Assembly: GCA_021325365.1 (NCBI GenBank)
Contig: JAJPHF010000136.1
Coordinates: 1-31,784, forward strand
Reading direction: 5' to 3'
From: Pseudomonadota bacterium
Lineage (GTDB): Bacteria; Chloroflexota; UBA6077; JAJPHF01
Length of the DNA stretch: 31,784 bases
Position numbers and translations under genes: made by a program. Under the pieces are notes generated by a model. That model saw nothing but the letters and a program-made list of their open reading frames with translations. It was not told where the DNA came from and ran no database searches. Position 1 is the first letter of the stretch. Each line of letters opens with the position of its first letter. This document shows positions 1-8,287 of the stretch, in pieces.

Positions 1-825
1 CAGAACTACCGTTACGACCCCTCGGGCGTCCAGACCGCCGCGGGCACGAGCCCGCAGAGCCTGGGCTACACGGGTGAGCCGCAGGACCCGGACAACGGCC
101 TTGTCTATCTGCGCGCGCGGAGCTATGATCCGGCGATCGGGCGCTTCCTGGAGCGGGACAGCCTGCTGCCGGACCCGAAGCAGCCGGACTCCCTGAACCG
201 GTATACATATGCAGGCAACAACCCGATTAGCCGGACTGATCGCAGCGGTCACTGTTTTGATCCAGAGCCGATGGCGGTAGGGCCCCGCTACTGTATTGAG
301 AATTTCATTCCCACTGCGTGGTCTTGCCTACTGGTGGTCTTCTGCTTCGGTGGCGACAACAGGGGACCATATCCATATGTCTATCCTATTGACCAAGGAT
401 TCAGAATTCGACAGTTCATTTACTCGGACGGGTCATATTATTCACAGTATGGCTTCACAACTTGCTGCTTGGGTGCAGTGCAACAGGGCGGACCTCCGAT
501 CTTGTCATCTGGCACGCCATGTTCCGGCGGAGCATATGGCCCGCCAGACGTCCGCATGATCTATGCGTCATGTTCCGGGAGCGTCGGGTTTTCGGGGGGG
601 TTCGCCCCACCGATTGTGACCCAATTTAGAATACTTGAGCAAAACGGTGTCGCATCCGTCGTTAGCGCGTTCGGGACGCCATATCCTTCGACCGAAGTAT
701 GGCAGTACGGCGCACCGGACGGGACGGTACCTGTCTTCTACCACGAAGCGACTCCGCTAGGCCCTGGCTCGCTTTTCTTCCCAGGTCCACTGTCGCCGTC
801 AGAACTGCCCGATTGGGAACAATGA
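1..825 (+). CDS. RHS repeat-associated core domain protein, 3' part
   Basis: The frame is open from the first base, so the gene starts outside the window. The first ~85 residues are the conserved end of an RHS/YD-repeat shell, with GLVYLRARSYDPAIGRFLERD and RYTYAGNNPI, the motif that marks the border between core and variable tip. The ~190-residue tip is rich in Gly, Pro, Tyr and Cys, and its DNA (about 250-825) is visibly poorer in GC than the core. In known RHS systems the shell encloses a C-terminal effector; this tip shows no toxin motif I recognise. The core end is about 85-90 percent identical in DNA to 2488-2740, where a second RHS gene carries another tip. This fits tip exchange by recombination in the core. 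RHS identity is certain; tip function is unknown. Confidence 0.9.
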   Translation, partial: QNYRYDPSGVQTAAGTSPQSLGYTGEPQDPDNGLVYLRARSYDPAIGRFLERDSLLPDPKQPDSLNRYTYAGNNPISRTDRSGHCFDPEPMAVGPRYCIENFIPTAWSCLLVVFCFGGDNRGPYPYVYPIDQGFRIRQFIYSDGSYYSQYGFTTCCLGAVQQGGPPILSSGTPCSGGAYGPPDVRMIYASCSGSVGFSGGFAPPIVTQFRILEQNGVASVVSAFGTPYPSTEVWQYGAPDGTVPVFYHEATPLGPGSLFFPGPLSPSELPDWEQ

Positions 826-874
826 TTTCAAGAGACTGCCAACATGACGTGGTATTGCGTCACCGGAGGAAACA

Positions 875-1431
875 TTGATACAACGGGTTGTGCATCGCGC
901 CTTCCGGCCAGTACTAGTAACACTGGCGGTTCTCACTAGCCTTTTTGTTGCGTGTCTGGCGTATGGCCAGACATCCTGGCCGATACTATTGTGGGAGATA
1001 CCTGGGGATTATGTGGGGTGGGTAGTGGCGCAGTGGGATACGCCAGAATGCGGACCGTTGGAGTTTCGTGGTTTTGCCTTAATTGTGCCGGTAGATGCGT
1101 CAGGATGTGTCTGAACTTCCTCCTCGCCATCCGGGGGATGGCAATATCATATCTACGAATACGTCTACTCTAATGGAGAGCGGACTAGATTGCTGCCAAC
1201 CGGATATGGCGGTGGTGGTCAAATTTGGTATGGGAGCTTTGTGCCCAGACAAACGTTGCAGCCGTTTCCCCGTAGCTCTATATTCGTTGGTACCGAGGAC
1301 GACTTTCGGAGTAGTGTGGGCACCGGCCTACGGCCAGGCCAGCAAGTACCGTATGCACCGACACAGGCATCATCGACGCTGTCGCCATCAGCCGCGCCGG
1401 TTTCCAGTTTACAGGCGGCTTCGCAGAATAG
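875..1431 (+). pseudogene. small secreted protein, broken by an in-frame TGA and a likely frameshift
   Basis: A TTG start at 875 sits behind GGAGG (865-869). The first 79 codons give an Arg-rich start, a hydrophobic stretch (LVTLAVLTSLFVACLAYG) and a probable signal-peptidase site, and end at TGA 1112-1114. The same frame continues with protein-like sequence (GGWQYHIYEYVYSNGERTRL, then YGGGGQIWYGSF) to about 1345. Beyond this the natural reading moves to another frame (AVAISRAGFQFTGGFAE, stop at 1431). I read this as one ~185-residue exported protein with a nonsense change and one indel. The alternative is a real 79-residue secreted protein (875-1114). The GFxxTGGFA ending resembles GFSGGFAPP in the tip of the preceding RHS protein, so it may belong to that tip cassette. 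Function unknown. Confidence 0.45.
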
Positions 1432-1515
1432 TTGGGTACCTACCCACCTGCACGGCGCAGCGTCCGCCGGCCGACGCGCTTGACAGCCGCGTAGGCGCGG
1501 GGCCACCATGCGGGC

Positions 1516-1660
1516 ATGTCGGATGAGGAGCTGCGCCGGCTGAGCCCTGACGAAGTGGTCGCCTTCGTGCGCCGGCTGGAAGGGCTGCTGGCCGCAGCCG
1601 AAGCGCGGATTGTCGCCCTGGAGGACGAACTGACGCGCCGTGGGGGCCACCGAAGACGCC
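1516..1660 (+). pseudogene. IS66-type transposase N-terminal remnant
   Basis: An ATG at 1516 opens a ~44-codon helical segment: an acidic start (MSDEELRRLSPDEVVAFV) followed by a coiled coil (LEGLLAAAEARIVALEDEL). This is the style of the leucine-zipper N-terminus of IS66-family transposases. After the run of five G at 1642-1646, a frame change would give GGPPKTP, the short proline motif that commonly follows the coiled coil in that family. The rest of the transposase is absent, and the sequence passes directly into RHS coding sequence near 1663. No IS ends were identified. The family call rests on this short segment only. Confidence 0.45.
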
Positions 1661-1662
1661 GA

Positions 1663-3375
1663 GAATTCTTCGACGCCGCCGGCCGCCTCACCGGCCTCAG
1701 CGATTGGGGGGGCGCTCCACCGGCTACGCCTACCGCGCGGATGGCAAATTGGCCCAGACCACCAACTTCAACAACACGCTGCAGACCTACGACTACGACA
1801 ACGCGGGGCGCACGACGAGCGTCACCAACCAGCACAGCGACGGCCGGACGATCACGCAGGATCTGTACACGCTCGACGGGCTGGGGAACCCGACCACCAC
1901 CACCGTGAACGCCGAGTTCAACCCGACCTTCGACACGCTGACCTATCAGTATGACGGACTGAACCGGCTGCAGCACTTCAACGCCGCGTACGGCCCGACC
2001 GGCACGCTCGACTACACCTATGACACCGCGAACAACCGGCAGACGCTGAACCAGAACGGCGTCGTGACCGTCTACAGCTACGACGGTGCCGACCGCCTGC
2101 TCACGATCAACGACCAGCCGACCGCCAGCGACAACGACGGCAACCTGCAGAATCGGCCGGGGTTCACCTACCAGTACGACCAGGCGGATCGCCTCACGCA
2201 GGTGACCGTCGGCACCGGGAACACCTCCTGCACGGGGCACTCCGTCTACGACGGGGACGGCCGCCGCATCAGCCACATCAACACCGGGACCTGCCGCGCC
2301 AACGGCCACACCTACGTGGACGACGTGAGTGGCTCGCTGCCGCAGCTCCTCGAAGACGGCTCGCTCTACTACATCCGCGGGATGGGGCTGGCGTACAGCG
2401 TCGATCTGACGAGCAGCGTCGCGAGCGTCTTCCATACCGACCGCCGTGGCTCGGTGCGCGCCCACGGACCAGAACGGGGTGCTGGCGCAGAGCTACCAGT
2501 ACGATCCGTCGGGCGTCCAGACGGCCGCGGGCACCACCCAGCAGAGCCTGGGCTTCACGGGCGAGCCGCAGGACCCGGACAACGGCCTTGTCTACCTACG
2601 CGCGCGGAGCTATGATCCGGCTATCGGACGGTTCCTGGAGCGAGACAGCCTGCTGCCGGACCCGAAGCACCCGGACTCCTTCAACCGGTTCACGTATGCG
2701 GGCAACAACCCAAGCAGCAACAGCGACCCGAGTGGGCACCAGGGCCTGTACGGGCTTGGGTGTCTCATCTGCGGCGGCGAGTTCGGCTTCGGCGGCTATA
2801 ACGCCATGGGCTATCCGGGGTTCACTGGAGGGTTCAGCTTCCCATCTTTTGGTATGGGCTACCCGGGCTTTTTCGGCGGCTTCGGTATGGGCTACCCGGG
2901 CTTTTTCGGCGGCTTCGGCTATCCGCCATTCTATGGAGGAGCAGGCATGTCGCTGCTAAGCTTCGGCAGTGGAAATATGCCGCCCTCACCGACTTTTGCT
3001 GGCGCCCCTGCTGCGATCGCGCCCATAATGTTTGGCAATCCGTTCGATTACATCACTACCTGCGGTGGTGGCGGGATGTGGGGACTTGGCGTCTGCGGCG
3101 GTGCGCAAATCGGAGCTGGAGGCGTATATCCGCAACTGTTTGGCGGCTTCAGCACACCCGGCGCTGGGCTGACAACGCTAATGTGTCCTGGAGATCCGTC
3201 ACAAGGCTGGAGCTTTGGCTTCACGGGAGCACTGCCGGGGCCTGCTAATGGAGCGCTCAGCTTTGGGTGGTCGCAATTCGGTGGCTGGGGTAGCTGCATC
3301 GGGGCCAATGTGGGTACCGGAGGAGTATCATTCATGGGTGGCTATGTAGGGCCACCCATAGACACAGGGCCATGA
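1663..3375 (+). pseudogene. RHS/YD-repeat protein 3' cassette, two frameshifts
   Basis: YD repeats start at FFDAAGRLTGLSDWGG and continue with YDYDNAGRT, YQYDGLNRL, YTYDTANNRQ, YSYDGADRL and YQYDQADRLTQV. Two frame changes are visible: one at seven G (1706-1712), where DWGG continues as GRSTGYAY in another frame, and one at about 2458-2468, where FHTDRRGSVRA continues as TDQNGVLAQSYQYDPSGV. The core closes with the same RARSYDPAIGRFLERD / FTYAGNNP border as the gene at the window start. The tip (about 2745-3375) is unlike the first one: rich in Gly, Phe, Tyr and Pro, with an exact duplication. No N-terminal part is present, so this looks like a displaced 3' cassette rather than a full RHS gene. 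The DNA could still encode one protein if the G run is variable or misread. Confidence 0.8.
2851..2916 (+). repeat. perfect 33-bp tandem duplication in RHS tip
   Basis: Positions 2851-2883 and 2884-2916 are identical and encode GMGYPGFFGGF twice. A partial third unit (GYPPFYGG) follows and degenerate units precede it (AMGYPGFTGGF). The unit length is a multiple of three, so copy-number change keeps the frame. Confidence 0.9.
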
Positions 3376-3445
3376 CAGCATACCTGATTTCTAGAGTGGT
3401 CCTGTGGCCGATCCCAACATTGTGATTTAACCCGTGGGCCATTGC

Positions 3446-3477
3446 GCGGCCGCCGGAGCTGCGGCCGCAGGGTTTTT
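3446..3477 (+). terminator. probable rho-independent terminator after the second RHS gene
   Basis: GCGGCCGC at 3446-3453 and again at 3461-3468 can pair across a 7-nt loop and is followed by AGGG and TTTTT (3473-3477). It lies 70 bases after the RHS stop. The T run is short and offset by four bases, so efficiency is uncertain. Confidence 0.5.
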
Positions 3478-3645
3478 GGCGGACTCGATCATATGCTGCG
3501 GCCGCCCCAGAGAGTACCTGATGGGTGGCACCACGGCGGACAGCTTCCCGCTGGCTATAATGCTGGGCGGTGTAGCATGTGGGTATATCCAACAACCCAC
3601 GCTCAATATGCAAAAAAAGCCCACCCAGTGACATGTAGATCGTAT

Positions 3646-3963
3646 TTACTTGAATGCAGCATATACAAAGAAGCCGCCCAGTAGTATCAGGTAGAATCCG
3701 ACAAACAACAAGACGCCACTGTTTATATCGCGCGTTGGCAGTCCAATCTTTTCGCGCGCTTCACGCATAAACGTCGCATCTTCGTTTCTGAAGTAAATGA
3801 ACTGCATACCCATCAGCAATGCGATGCAGCCGAATGGAAGTGTCCACCAGTGCGGTGGGTTATGTCCAGTTGCGCTCGACCAAATAAACATTCCGCTCAA
3901 TGTGAGAACCCAGGCAAGAAGGAGCCCGGCCAATGTGAATCGTGCTGGACGGTGTGAGCGCAT
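3646..3963 (-). CDS. small membrane protein, function unknown
   Basis: This 105-residue protein starts at the ATG at 3963, chosen because AGGTGG lies about 8 bases upstream; an in-frame GTG six codons earlier has no such site. Three hydrophobic segments are visible: after the basic start (LAGLLLAWVLTLSGMFIW), in the middle (TLPFGCIALLMGMQFIYF) and at the C-terminus (VLLFVGFYLILLGGFFVYAAF). A charged loop (RNEDATFMREAREKIGL) lies between the last two. The stop is TAA. It stands alone between the RHS locus and the TPR gene. I do not recognise the family; the topology and the strong start support a real gene. Confidence 0.6.
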   Translation of the reverse strand: MRSHRPARFTLAGLLLAWVLTLSGMFIWSSATGHNPPHWWTLPFGCIALLMGMQFIYFRNEDATFMREAREKIGLPTRDINSGVLLFVGFYLILLGGFFVYAAFK

Positions 3964-4477
3964 AAGTATTGTCCACCTCACTGTTTTGAGTTCGGAGTTA
4001 TGACCTCAAGGTCCGAGGCGACTGGTGCTACACTGCCTGGATCAATTTAGGAGCCTGCGCTCGGTTCGCAAGGTAGGGCGAACACGCCATACCCTGGCTA
4101 CTGCAGGTCTACTGTCTACGTATTGGCTACGAGCGGCAGGCCGATATCCATCTCGCCATCCTGACTCTCGCCTGTGTTCTTGTTCAGCGGAAGCCACACG
4201 TCACTTTGCCTTGGACCATCGAGTAGCACGGCACCTGCCCAAGTCATCGCTCGTCGGCAGCATGGCGAGGTCGTAGAGAATGACGAACCAGTTTGGATGG
4301 TACCGGGCCGATTGCTGACCTGTCCAATATACACACCCCCAGCGGCGCACGTAACAGGAGAGCGTGTACTTTCCTATAGTGTAATACCAGGTCCGTGGCC
4401 TTGAGAAATTGTGTCCGGATGTCAGGGCTATGGATAACGTTGAACGAACTAAGCCGCCACATCGTGGAGGTGCATAT
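3964..4477. other. intergenic region without a convincing gene
   Basis: About 510 bases with lower GC than the neighbours, between two divergent genes. Short open frames exist on both strands, but none has a ribosome-binding site plus protein-like composition. A candidate promoter for the TPR gene lies near its right end. Confidence 0.5.
4351..4380 (+). promoter_or_regulatory. candidate promoter of the TPR gene
   Basis: GTAACA (4351-4356) and TATAGT (4375-4380) are separated by 18 bases and resemble sigma-70 -35 and -10 boxes. The start of the TPR gene is about 90 bases downstream of the predicted transcription start. Sequence match only. Confidence 0.35.
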
Positions 4478-5836
4478 ATGCAACCGGTTCCAGTACGCCG
4501 CGCCGTGCTTGCCTTGATAATCACGCTCGTGATTGCGATCGGCCCAGCCTATTCTAGCATGGCCAGTTCTGTTGGTCAGAGCGGCCCCTCTCCAACCCCC
4601 GAATACTTTCTCATGCGCGGTGTGCAGCGCGCTATGGCTAGTGACTACAGTGGTGCTGCGGATGACTTCACCGAAGCGCTGCGTCTCAATCCTGACTATA
4701 CCGACGCCTACCTGGCTCGTGGTGAGGCGCGGCGCGCGCTGGAGGATTATGACGGCGCGCTGGCAGACTTTACCCAGGCGCTGACCATTAGGCCGGATCT
4801 TACCACTGCCTATGTCTACCGCGGAATAGTCCTAGCTCAGTTGATGGACCTGCATGGCGCCATCGACGATTTTACTCAGGCGCTCCAGCTGGCCCCATCC
4901 CTGGCTGAGGCAAACGTCTTACGGGGCGAGGCCCGAATGGCGCTGCTTGCCCTGCCCGAGGCAGTAGTGGATTTCCAGGTCGCCTTGCAGGCACGCCCGG
5001 ACCTCGCCGAGGCCCACGCCAGCCTGGGAGGGGCGTACGTGATGCAGGGGAACTTCGACGCCGCCATGCCCGAGCTCGACGGGGCGGTTGAGCTGAGCCC
5101 GACAACCGCGTGGGTCTACCGGGCCCGGGGGGCAGCATACATGGCCCAGGGGGACGCCGCCATAGCCATCCAGGACTTCAGCCGGGCGATACAGCGGGCA
5201 CCCGAGTTTGCGGCCCTCTATGTCGACCGAGGATTGGCACGCAACCGCTTAGGCGATACTACGGCCGCGGCCGAGGACGTGCAGCGCGCTGTGGATCTCT
5301 ACCAAGCACAAGGGAACGCGATAGGTCACCAGACGGCCCTCGGCGCCCTCCGCCTGATACGCGACCGCCCGCCTGCTGGTACAGCCGAGTCCGCTCCTGC
5401 AGTGAGTGCCACGGATGCGCTTACTCCAGCGGGGGTGCGAGAACAGTTCTTCGCGGCCAGAAATCACGGCGACGTGGCAGCCATGCTCGCCCTATTTACA
5501 GATGACGCCGTGCTCGAAGGCGTCCCGGGTACCCGAGCCGTTGGCCGACCGGCGATCCAACAGGTACTCGAAACCGATGCGGTGAGTGGCACGCGGATCA
5601 CGGTCCTGGACGCCCAGGTGGCCGGTAATGCCGAGACCGGCCACTACGAGGACCGGGCGGACGCTGTGCAAGCGAGCGGCGCGGATCGGATCAGGGGGTC
5701 CTACCGGCTGGAGACGCGCGATGGCCGGATCGCTCTCTATCATGAGGAGGCGGATTTCAGCGATCCGCAGACGGTACAGTATCTGCGAGCCGGCATGCGC
5801 GTGGTCATGCCGCCGACCTCCCAGGATACGCGATAG
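4478..5836 (+). CDS. secreted TPR protein with C-terminal SnoaL/NTF2-like domain
   Basis: The ATG at 4478 follows GGAGG by 8 bases and starts a clear signal peptide (VRRAVLALIITLVIAIGPAYS). The 452-residue product then has about seven TPR units (roughly residues 35-275) with the typical pattern A..RG.A....DY..A..DF..AL.L.P (for example AYLARGEARRALEDYDGAL). From about residue 315 to 425 comes a SnoaL/NTF2-like fold: REQFFAARNHGDVAAMLALF, DDAVLEGVPGTRAVGRPAI and a closing RLETRDGRIALYHEE. TPRs bind protein partners; NTF2-like domains bind small ligands or act as enzymes. No catalytic residue can be named here. The protein should lie outside the membrane. Its gene converges with the next, minus-strand gene, 59 bases away. 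Stop is TAG. Confidence 0.8.
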   Translation: MQPVPVRRAVLALIITLVIAIGPAYSSMASSVGQSGPSPTPEYFLMRGVQRAMASDYSGAADDFTEALRLNPDYTDAYLARGEARRALEDYDGALADFTQALTIRPDLTTAYVYRGIVLAQLMDLHGAIDDFTQALQLAPSLAEANVLRGEARMALLALPEAVVDFQVALQARPDLAEAHASLGGAYVMQGNFDAAMPELDGAVELSPTTAWVYRARGAAYMAQGDAAIAIQDFSRAIQRAPEFAALYVDRGLARNRLGDTTAAAEDVQRAVDLYQAQGNAIGHQTALGALRLIRDRPPAGTAESAPAVSATDALTPAGVREQFFAARNHGDVAAMLALFTDDAVLEGVPGTRAVGRPAIQQVLETDAVSGTRITVLDAQVAGNAETGHYEDRADAVQASGADRIRGSYRLETRDGRIALYHEEADFSDPQTVQYLRAGMRVVMPPTSQDTR

Positions 5837-5895
5837 CGCCCGCCCACAGCGTGCCCAGGGTAACCCCGATGCTCGTCGTACGTCAGCGCCCGATG

Positions 5896-7266
5896 CTATT
5901 CTGGGCTCGCACCGATCAGTCGCGCGTCCAGGACTTGCGCGAGCTGGACGGTGGCCTCGAGCGGAGGCACCGATCCCATCGCCACACTCGTTAGCGACCC
6001 GTACATCCCGCCGCGGCGGAAGAGCACGTAGGCAATGCTGGCTAACGGGGCGCCGCCCTGCGCATCGAGCAGCGCGAGCCGGCCGTCGCGCCAGCCCGGT
6101 CTACCGGCGATCACCGTCCCCGTGGCCAGCTGCATCGTGTAGGCTCGGCTCTCATCTCCCACTGGCGCCGTGTCGACCGGCGTGAGGGCGGTGAGCGATG
6201 GGGTACGCTCCATCCGACTCTGCACGCCGGCTGCCACCGCATCCAGACCCGGATCGGTGTTTGGCGCTTGGAGCGTCGCGAACACGGCCACGACCGTGCC
6301 CGCCGGCAGCAGGCGCGCGCGGTCGAGGTCGCGCGCATCGTCTCGCATGAACGTGGTAATGTAGCCGGGGGCTGTCGGGATACTCCAGGGGCCACTACCA
6401 CGGGGGACCAGCCGCAGGTCGTGCGGCACGTCTGCCTCGGTGAGGCTCGCTGCCGCGAGGCGCGCCTCGGTCGATGACAGCAAGCCGGTTCCGCCCGCTG
6501 CCGACTCGTTGGTACCGCTCGGGGACCCGAACGGCAGGGTCGCGAAACCCGGCACGCGGTCTGGTGTGGTCCCAATCTCGTCGTCTTGCGAAGCGCTGTC
6601 ACCTCGTCGGCCTGGTACGGCCGCCAGACCTTCCTGGACCCGCCCTTCCGCCGCCTGCGCATAGGGCAACAGCAGGTCCACCGTCGCCGGCGCGTCGGGC
6701 ATAAGGAGGGACACGCCAAATAGCAAGTTGCCCGTCTTGGCGACTAGCGCGATCTCCTCCCGCGGCCAAAGCGGCCGGCGGAAGGCGCGGCTGCCCTCGC
6801 CTAGCGAGGGCGCTGGAACTTCTTCCCCGGATCCTGCGACGTTCAGCGAGCCCCGCGGATTGGCGAGTGCCTGCCCGGCTGCTTCCGCATCCGGATAGCG
6901 GGTGACGGAACTCACGAGCCGCACCGGTCCGCGCCTGGGCGCCTCTGGCAAGGCCGGGCCATCGAAGGTCCGGCTAACCGACAGCGTGCCGGCGGTGTAG
7001 ACGTAGCGGATCAGTTCGTCGACCTCCGTGAACCCATCCGGAAGATCGTCAGCCCTGAGTAGCAATTGCCGAAGGTAATTCTCTTCCTGCGCATCTTGGG
7101 CCTGGATACTCGTGGGAATATCACCATGCGCCCGAGAAGAATCCTCGCTCGCGGCTGCCCCCGCGACCCCGAGTCCCCCGGTCCAGCCCTGCGTGCTGAG
7201 CATTACAAGCACCGCAACCGCAAGGATAGCGCCAAGCGCTCCGCGACCCAACCGACGTATTGCCAT
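5896..7266 (-). CDS. secreted protein with an internally duplicated domain, function unknown
   Basis: The start is the ATG at 7266, with AGGGGGG close upstream; an in-frame GTG eight codons earlier lacks a site. The 456-residue product begins with MAIRRLGRGALGAILAVAVL, a signal peptide or anchor. Two halves share a plan: LLLRADDLPDGFTEV near residue 70 and ASLTEADVPHDLRLVPRGSG near residue 275, each followed by a segment on threshold-like motifs (SVTRYPDAEAAGQAL; VAVFATLQAPNTDPG) and closed by a helix (ATVDLLLPYAQAAEGRV; PLEATVQLAQVLDARL). A Ser/Asp-rich linker joins them. Such repeated lipoprotein-like domains are common in Chloroflexota exported proteins, but I know no function. It converges with the TPR gene. 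Confidence 0.7.
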   Translation of the reverse strand: MAIRRLGRGALGAILAVAVLVMLSTQGWTGGLGVAGAAASEDSSRAHGDIPTSIQAQDAQEENYLRQLLLRADDLPDGFTEVDELIRYVYTAGTLSVSRTFDGPALPEAPRRGPVRLVSSVTRYPDAEAAGQALANPRGSLNVAGSGEEVPAPSLGEGSRAFRRPLWPREEIALVAKTGNLLFGVSLLMPDAPATVDLLLPYAQAAEGRVQEGLAAVPGRRGDSASQDDEIGTTPDRVPGFATLPFGSPSGTNESAAGGTGLLSSTEARLAAASLTEADVPHDLRLVPRGSGPWSIPTAPGYITTFMRDDARDLDRARLLPAGTVVAVFATLQAPNTDPGLDAVAAGVQSRMERTPSLTALTPVDTAPVGDESRAYTMQLATGTVIAGRPGWRDGRLALLDAQGGAPLASIAYVLFRRGGMYGSLTSVAMGSVPPLEATVQLAQVLDARLIGASPE

Positions 7267-7897
7267 CCCGTCCCCCCTCGTCAATGGCACTGATACCGAA
7301 TGCCTCCTGTTGGTCGTCTATCCCGGCACTCGGCGCATTCGCCAGGGCTCTCTGTGACCGGCACTGCGCTGAAGGACTGGCGGAGCGCGTAGCTCCTGCC
7401 GGCCGTGAGCCAAAGGTCGAGGCGAGCGCCCTCGCGGGGGCCGCCACGAAGCCTGCCGGTCCGCAGATCCAGAGGCGGCATCTGCGGCCGGTTCTCATCC
7501 TACCTCACGCCACTCCTCAGCGTATAGGGCGCAGGCCGGTTCACGGAGAGAGCACTGTGCTTGTGCCTCGACTCGCCGAGGCACGACGTTTTCCGCTGCA
7601 CGCGCGACGCCTACCACCGGCCTGTCGCTGTCCCTACATCTATAGAAACCGGGGTACCGGGGCCGGGCTGCTCCAACAACTGCTGCGGCCTGCCAGGATC
7701 AAAATGCCGGAGGTCCTCATAGCACCGCATAACGTCATCGAATAATATCCAGTATCCGCATTATACGGGCGGAGATACCTGTTTGGGCGTTCTGCAAACT
7801 CAAACGATTATCCCGGCAAAGCTGAGTCGCAAAATGTGGACAACAATCACTGCCACCAAAGCTGCGCCTACTCAACGCAGTGCGGCTCCTGGCGCGA
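7267..7897. other. intergenic region, no gene seen
   Basis: About 630 bases between the start of the secreted duplicated-domain gene and the end of the next minus-strand gene. Open frames here lack start signals and have shadow-like composition. No tRNA cloverleaf or clear terminator was found. From about 7740 the GC content drops, which may mark the left side of the accessory island ending with the serine recombinase. Confidence 0.45.
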
Positions 7898-8209
7898 CTA
7901 CGAGGTGCCTGGCGGGCGAGGGGGCGTGGCGGCTCCCGCACTGTTAGCCGCGAAGCGCCGCAAGCGGGCGCTGAGCGCGGCCGGCTCGGCGCCGATACGA
8001 GCAGCGATGGCCTGCACGTCGGCAGCCCAGTAGGCGGGCCGCGGGGGCTGGCAGAGGCGCAGCCGCATGACGCCGGCGACGGGGCAGCCGAGCTGCGCGG
8101 CGAGCGTGGCATCGTCGTACTCGGCGAGCGCTGTGGTCAGTAGGAGCCCCGGCCGTGTGGCGAGGGCGCGCACGGTCAGGCGCCGCAAGCGCTTCTGTGC
8201 GGTAAGCAT
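7898..8209 (-). CDS. small helical protein, possibly DNA-binding
   Basis: The ATG at 8209 is preceded by GGGAGG at good distance. The 103-residue product has a basic start (MLTAQKRLRRLTVRAL), then DDATLAAQLGCPVAGVMRLRLCQPPRP and AADVQAIAARIGAEPAALSARL, two helix-turn-helix-like segments. Small proteins with an LGC...RLxLCxxPRP core followed by a second helical pair are, from memory, a recurring hypothetical family in Chloroflexota. A regulatory role is inferred from helix pattern and from the neighbours (toxin, recombinase). It lies 78 bases downstream of another minus-strand gene and may share its transcript. Confidence 0.55.
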   Translation of the reverse strand: MLTAQKRLRRLTVRALATRPGLLLTTALAEYDDATLAAQLGCPVAGVMRLRLCQPPRPAYWAADVQAIAARIGAEPAALSARLRRFAANSAGAATPPRPPGTS

Positions 8210-8287
8210 CGTGTCCTCCCGCGGGATCGCCGGGGCGGGTGCGCTACCCGCCCCGGCAAGCCTTACGCTACGTTTGCCGCCGCGGCC

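Noticed and set aside
1440..2465. Long minus-strand open frame opposite the RHS/IS66 region
   Set aside because: Val/Gly/Arg-rich shadow of the YD-repeat coding strand; no domain-like sequence, and the plus strand is clearly RHS.
2851..2916. CRISPR-like repeat array
   Set aside because: Only two adjacent 33-bp copies without spacers, inside a coding frame; no cas gene is present.
3434..3631. 65-codon plus-strand frame after the second RHS gene
   Set aside because: Overlaps the probable terminator hairpin and lacks a clear ribosome-binding site; too weak to list.
7260..7745. 161-codon plus-strand frame in the gap before the island
   Set aside because: No Shine-Dalgarno, no domain-like sequence, starts inside the start region of the minus-strand gene.
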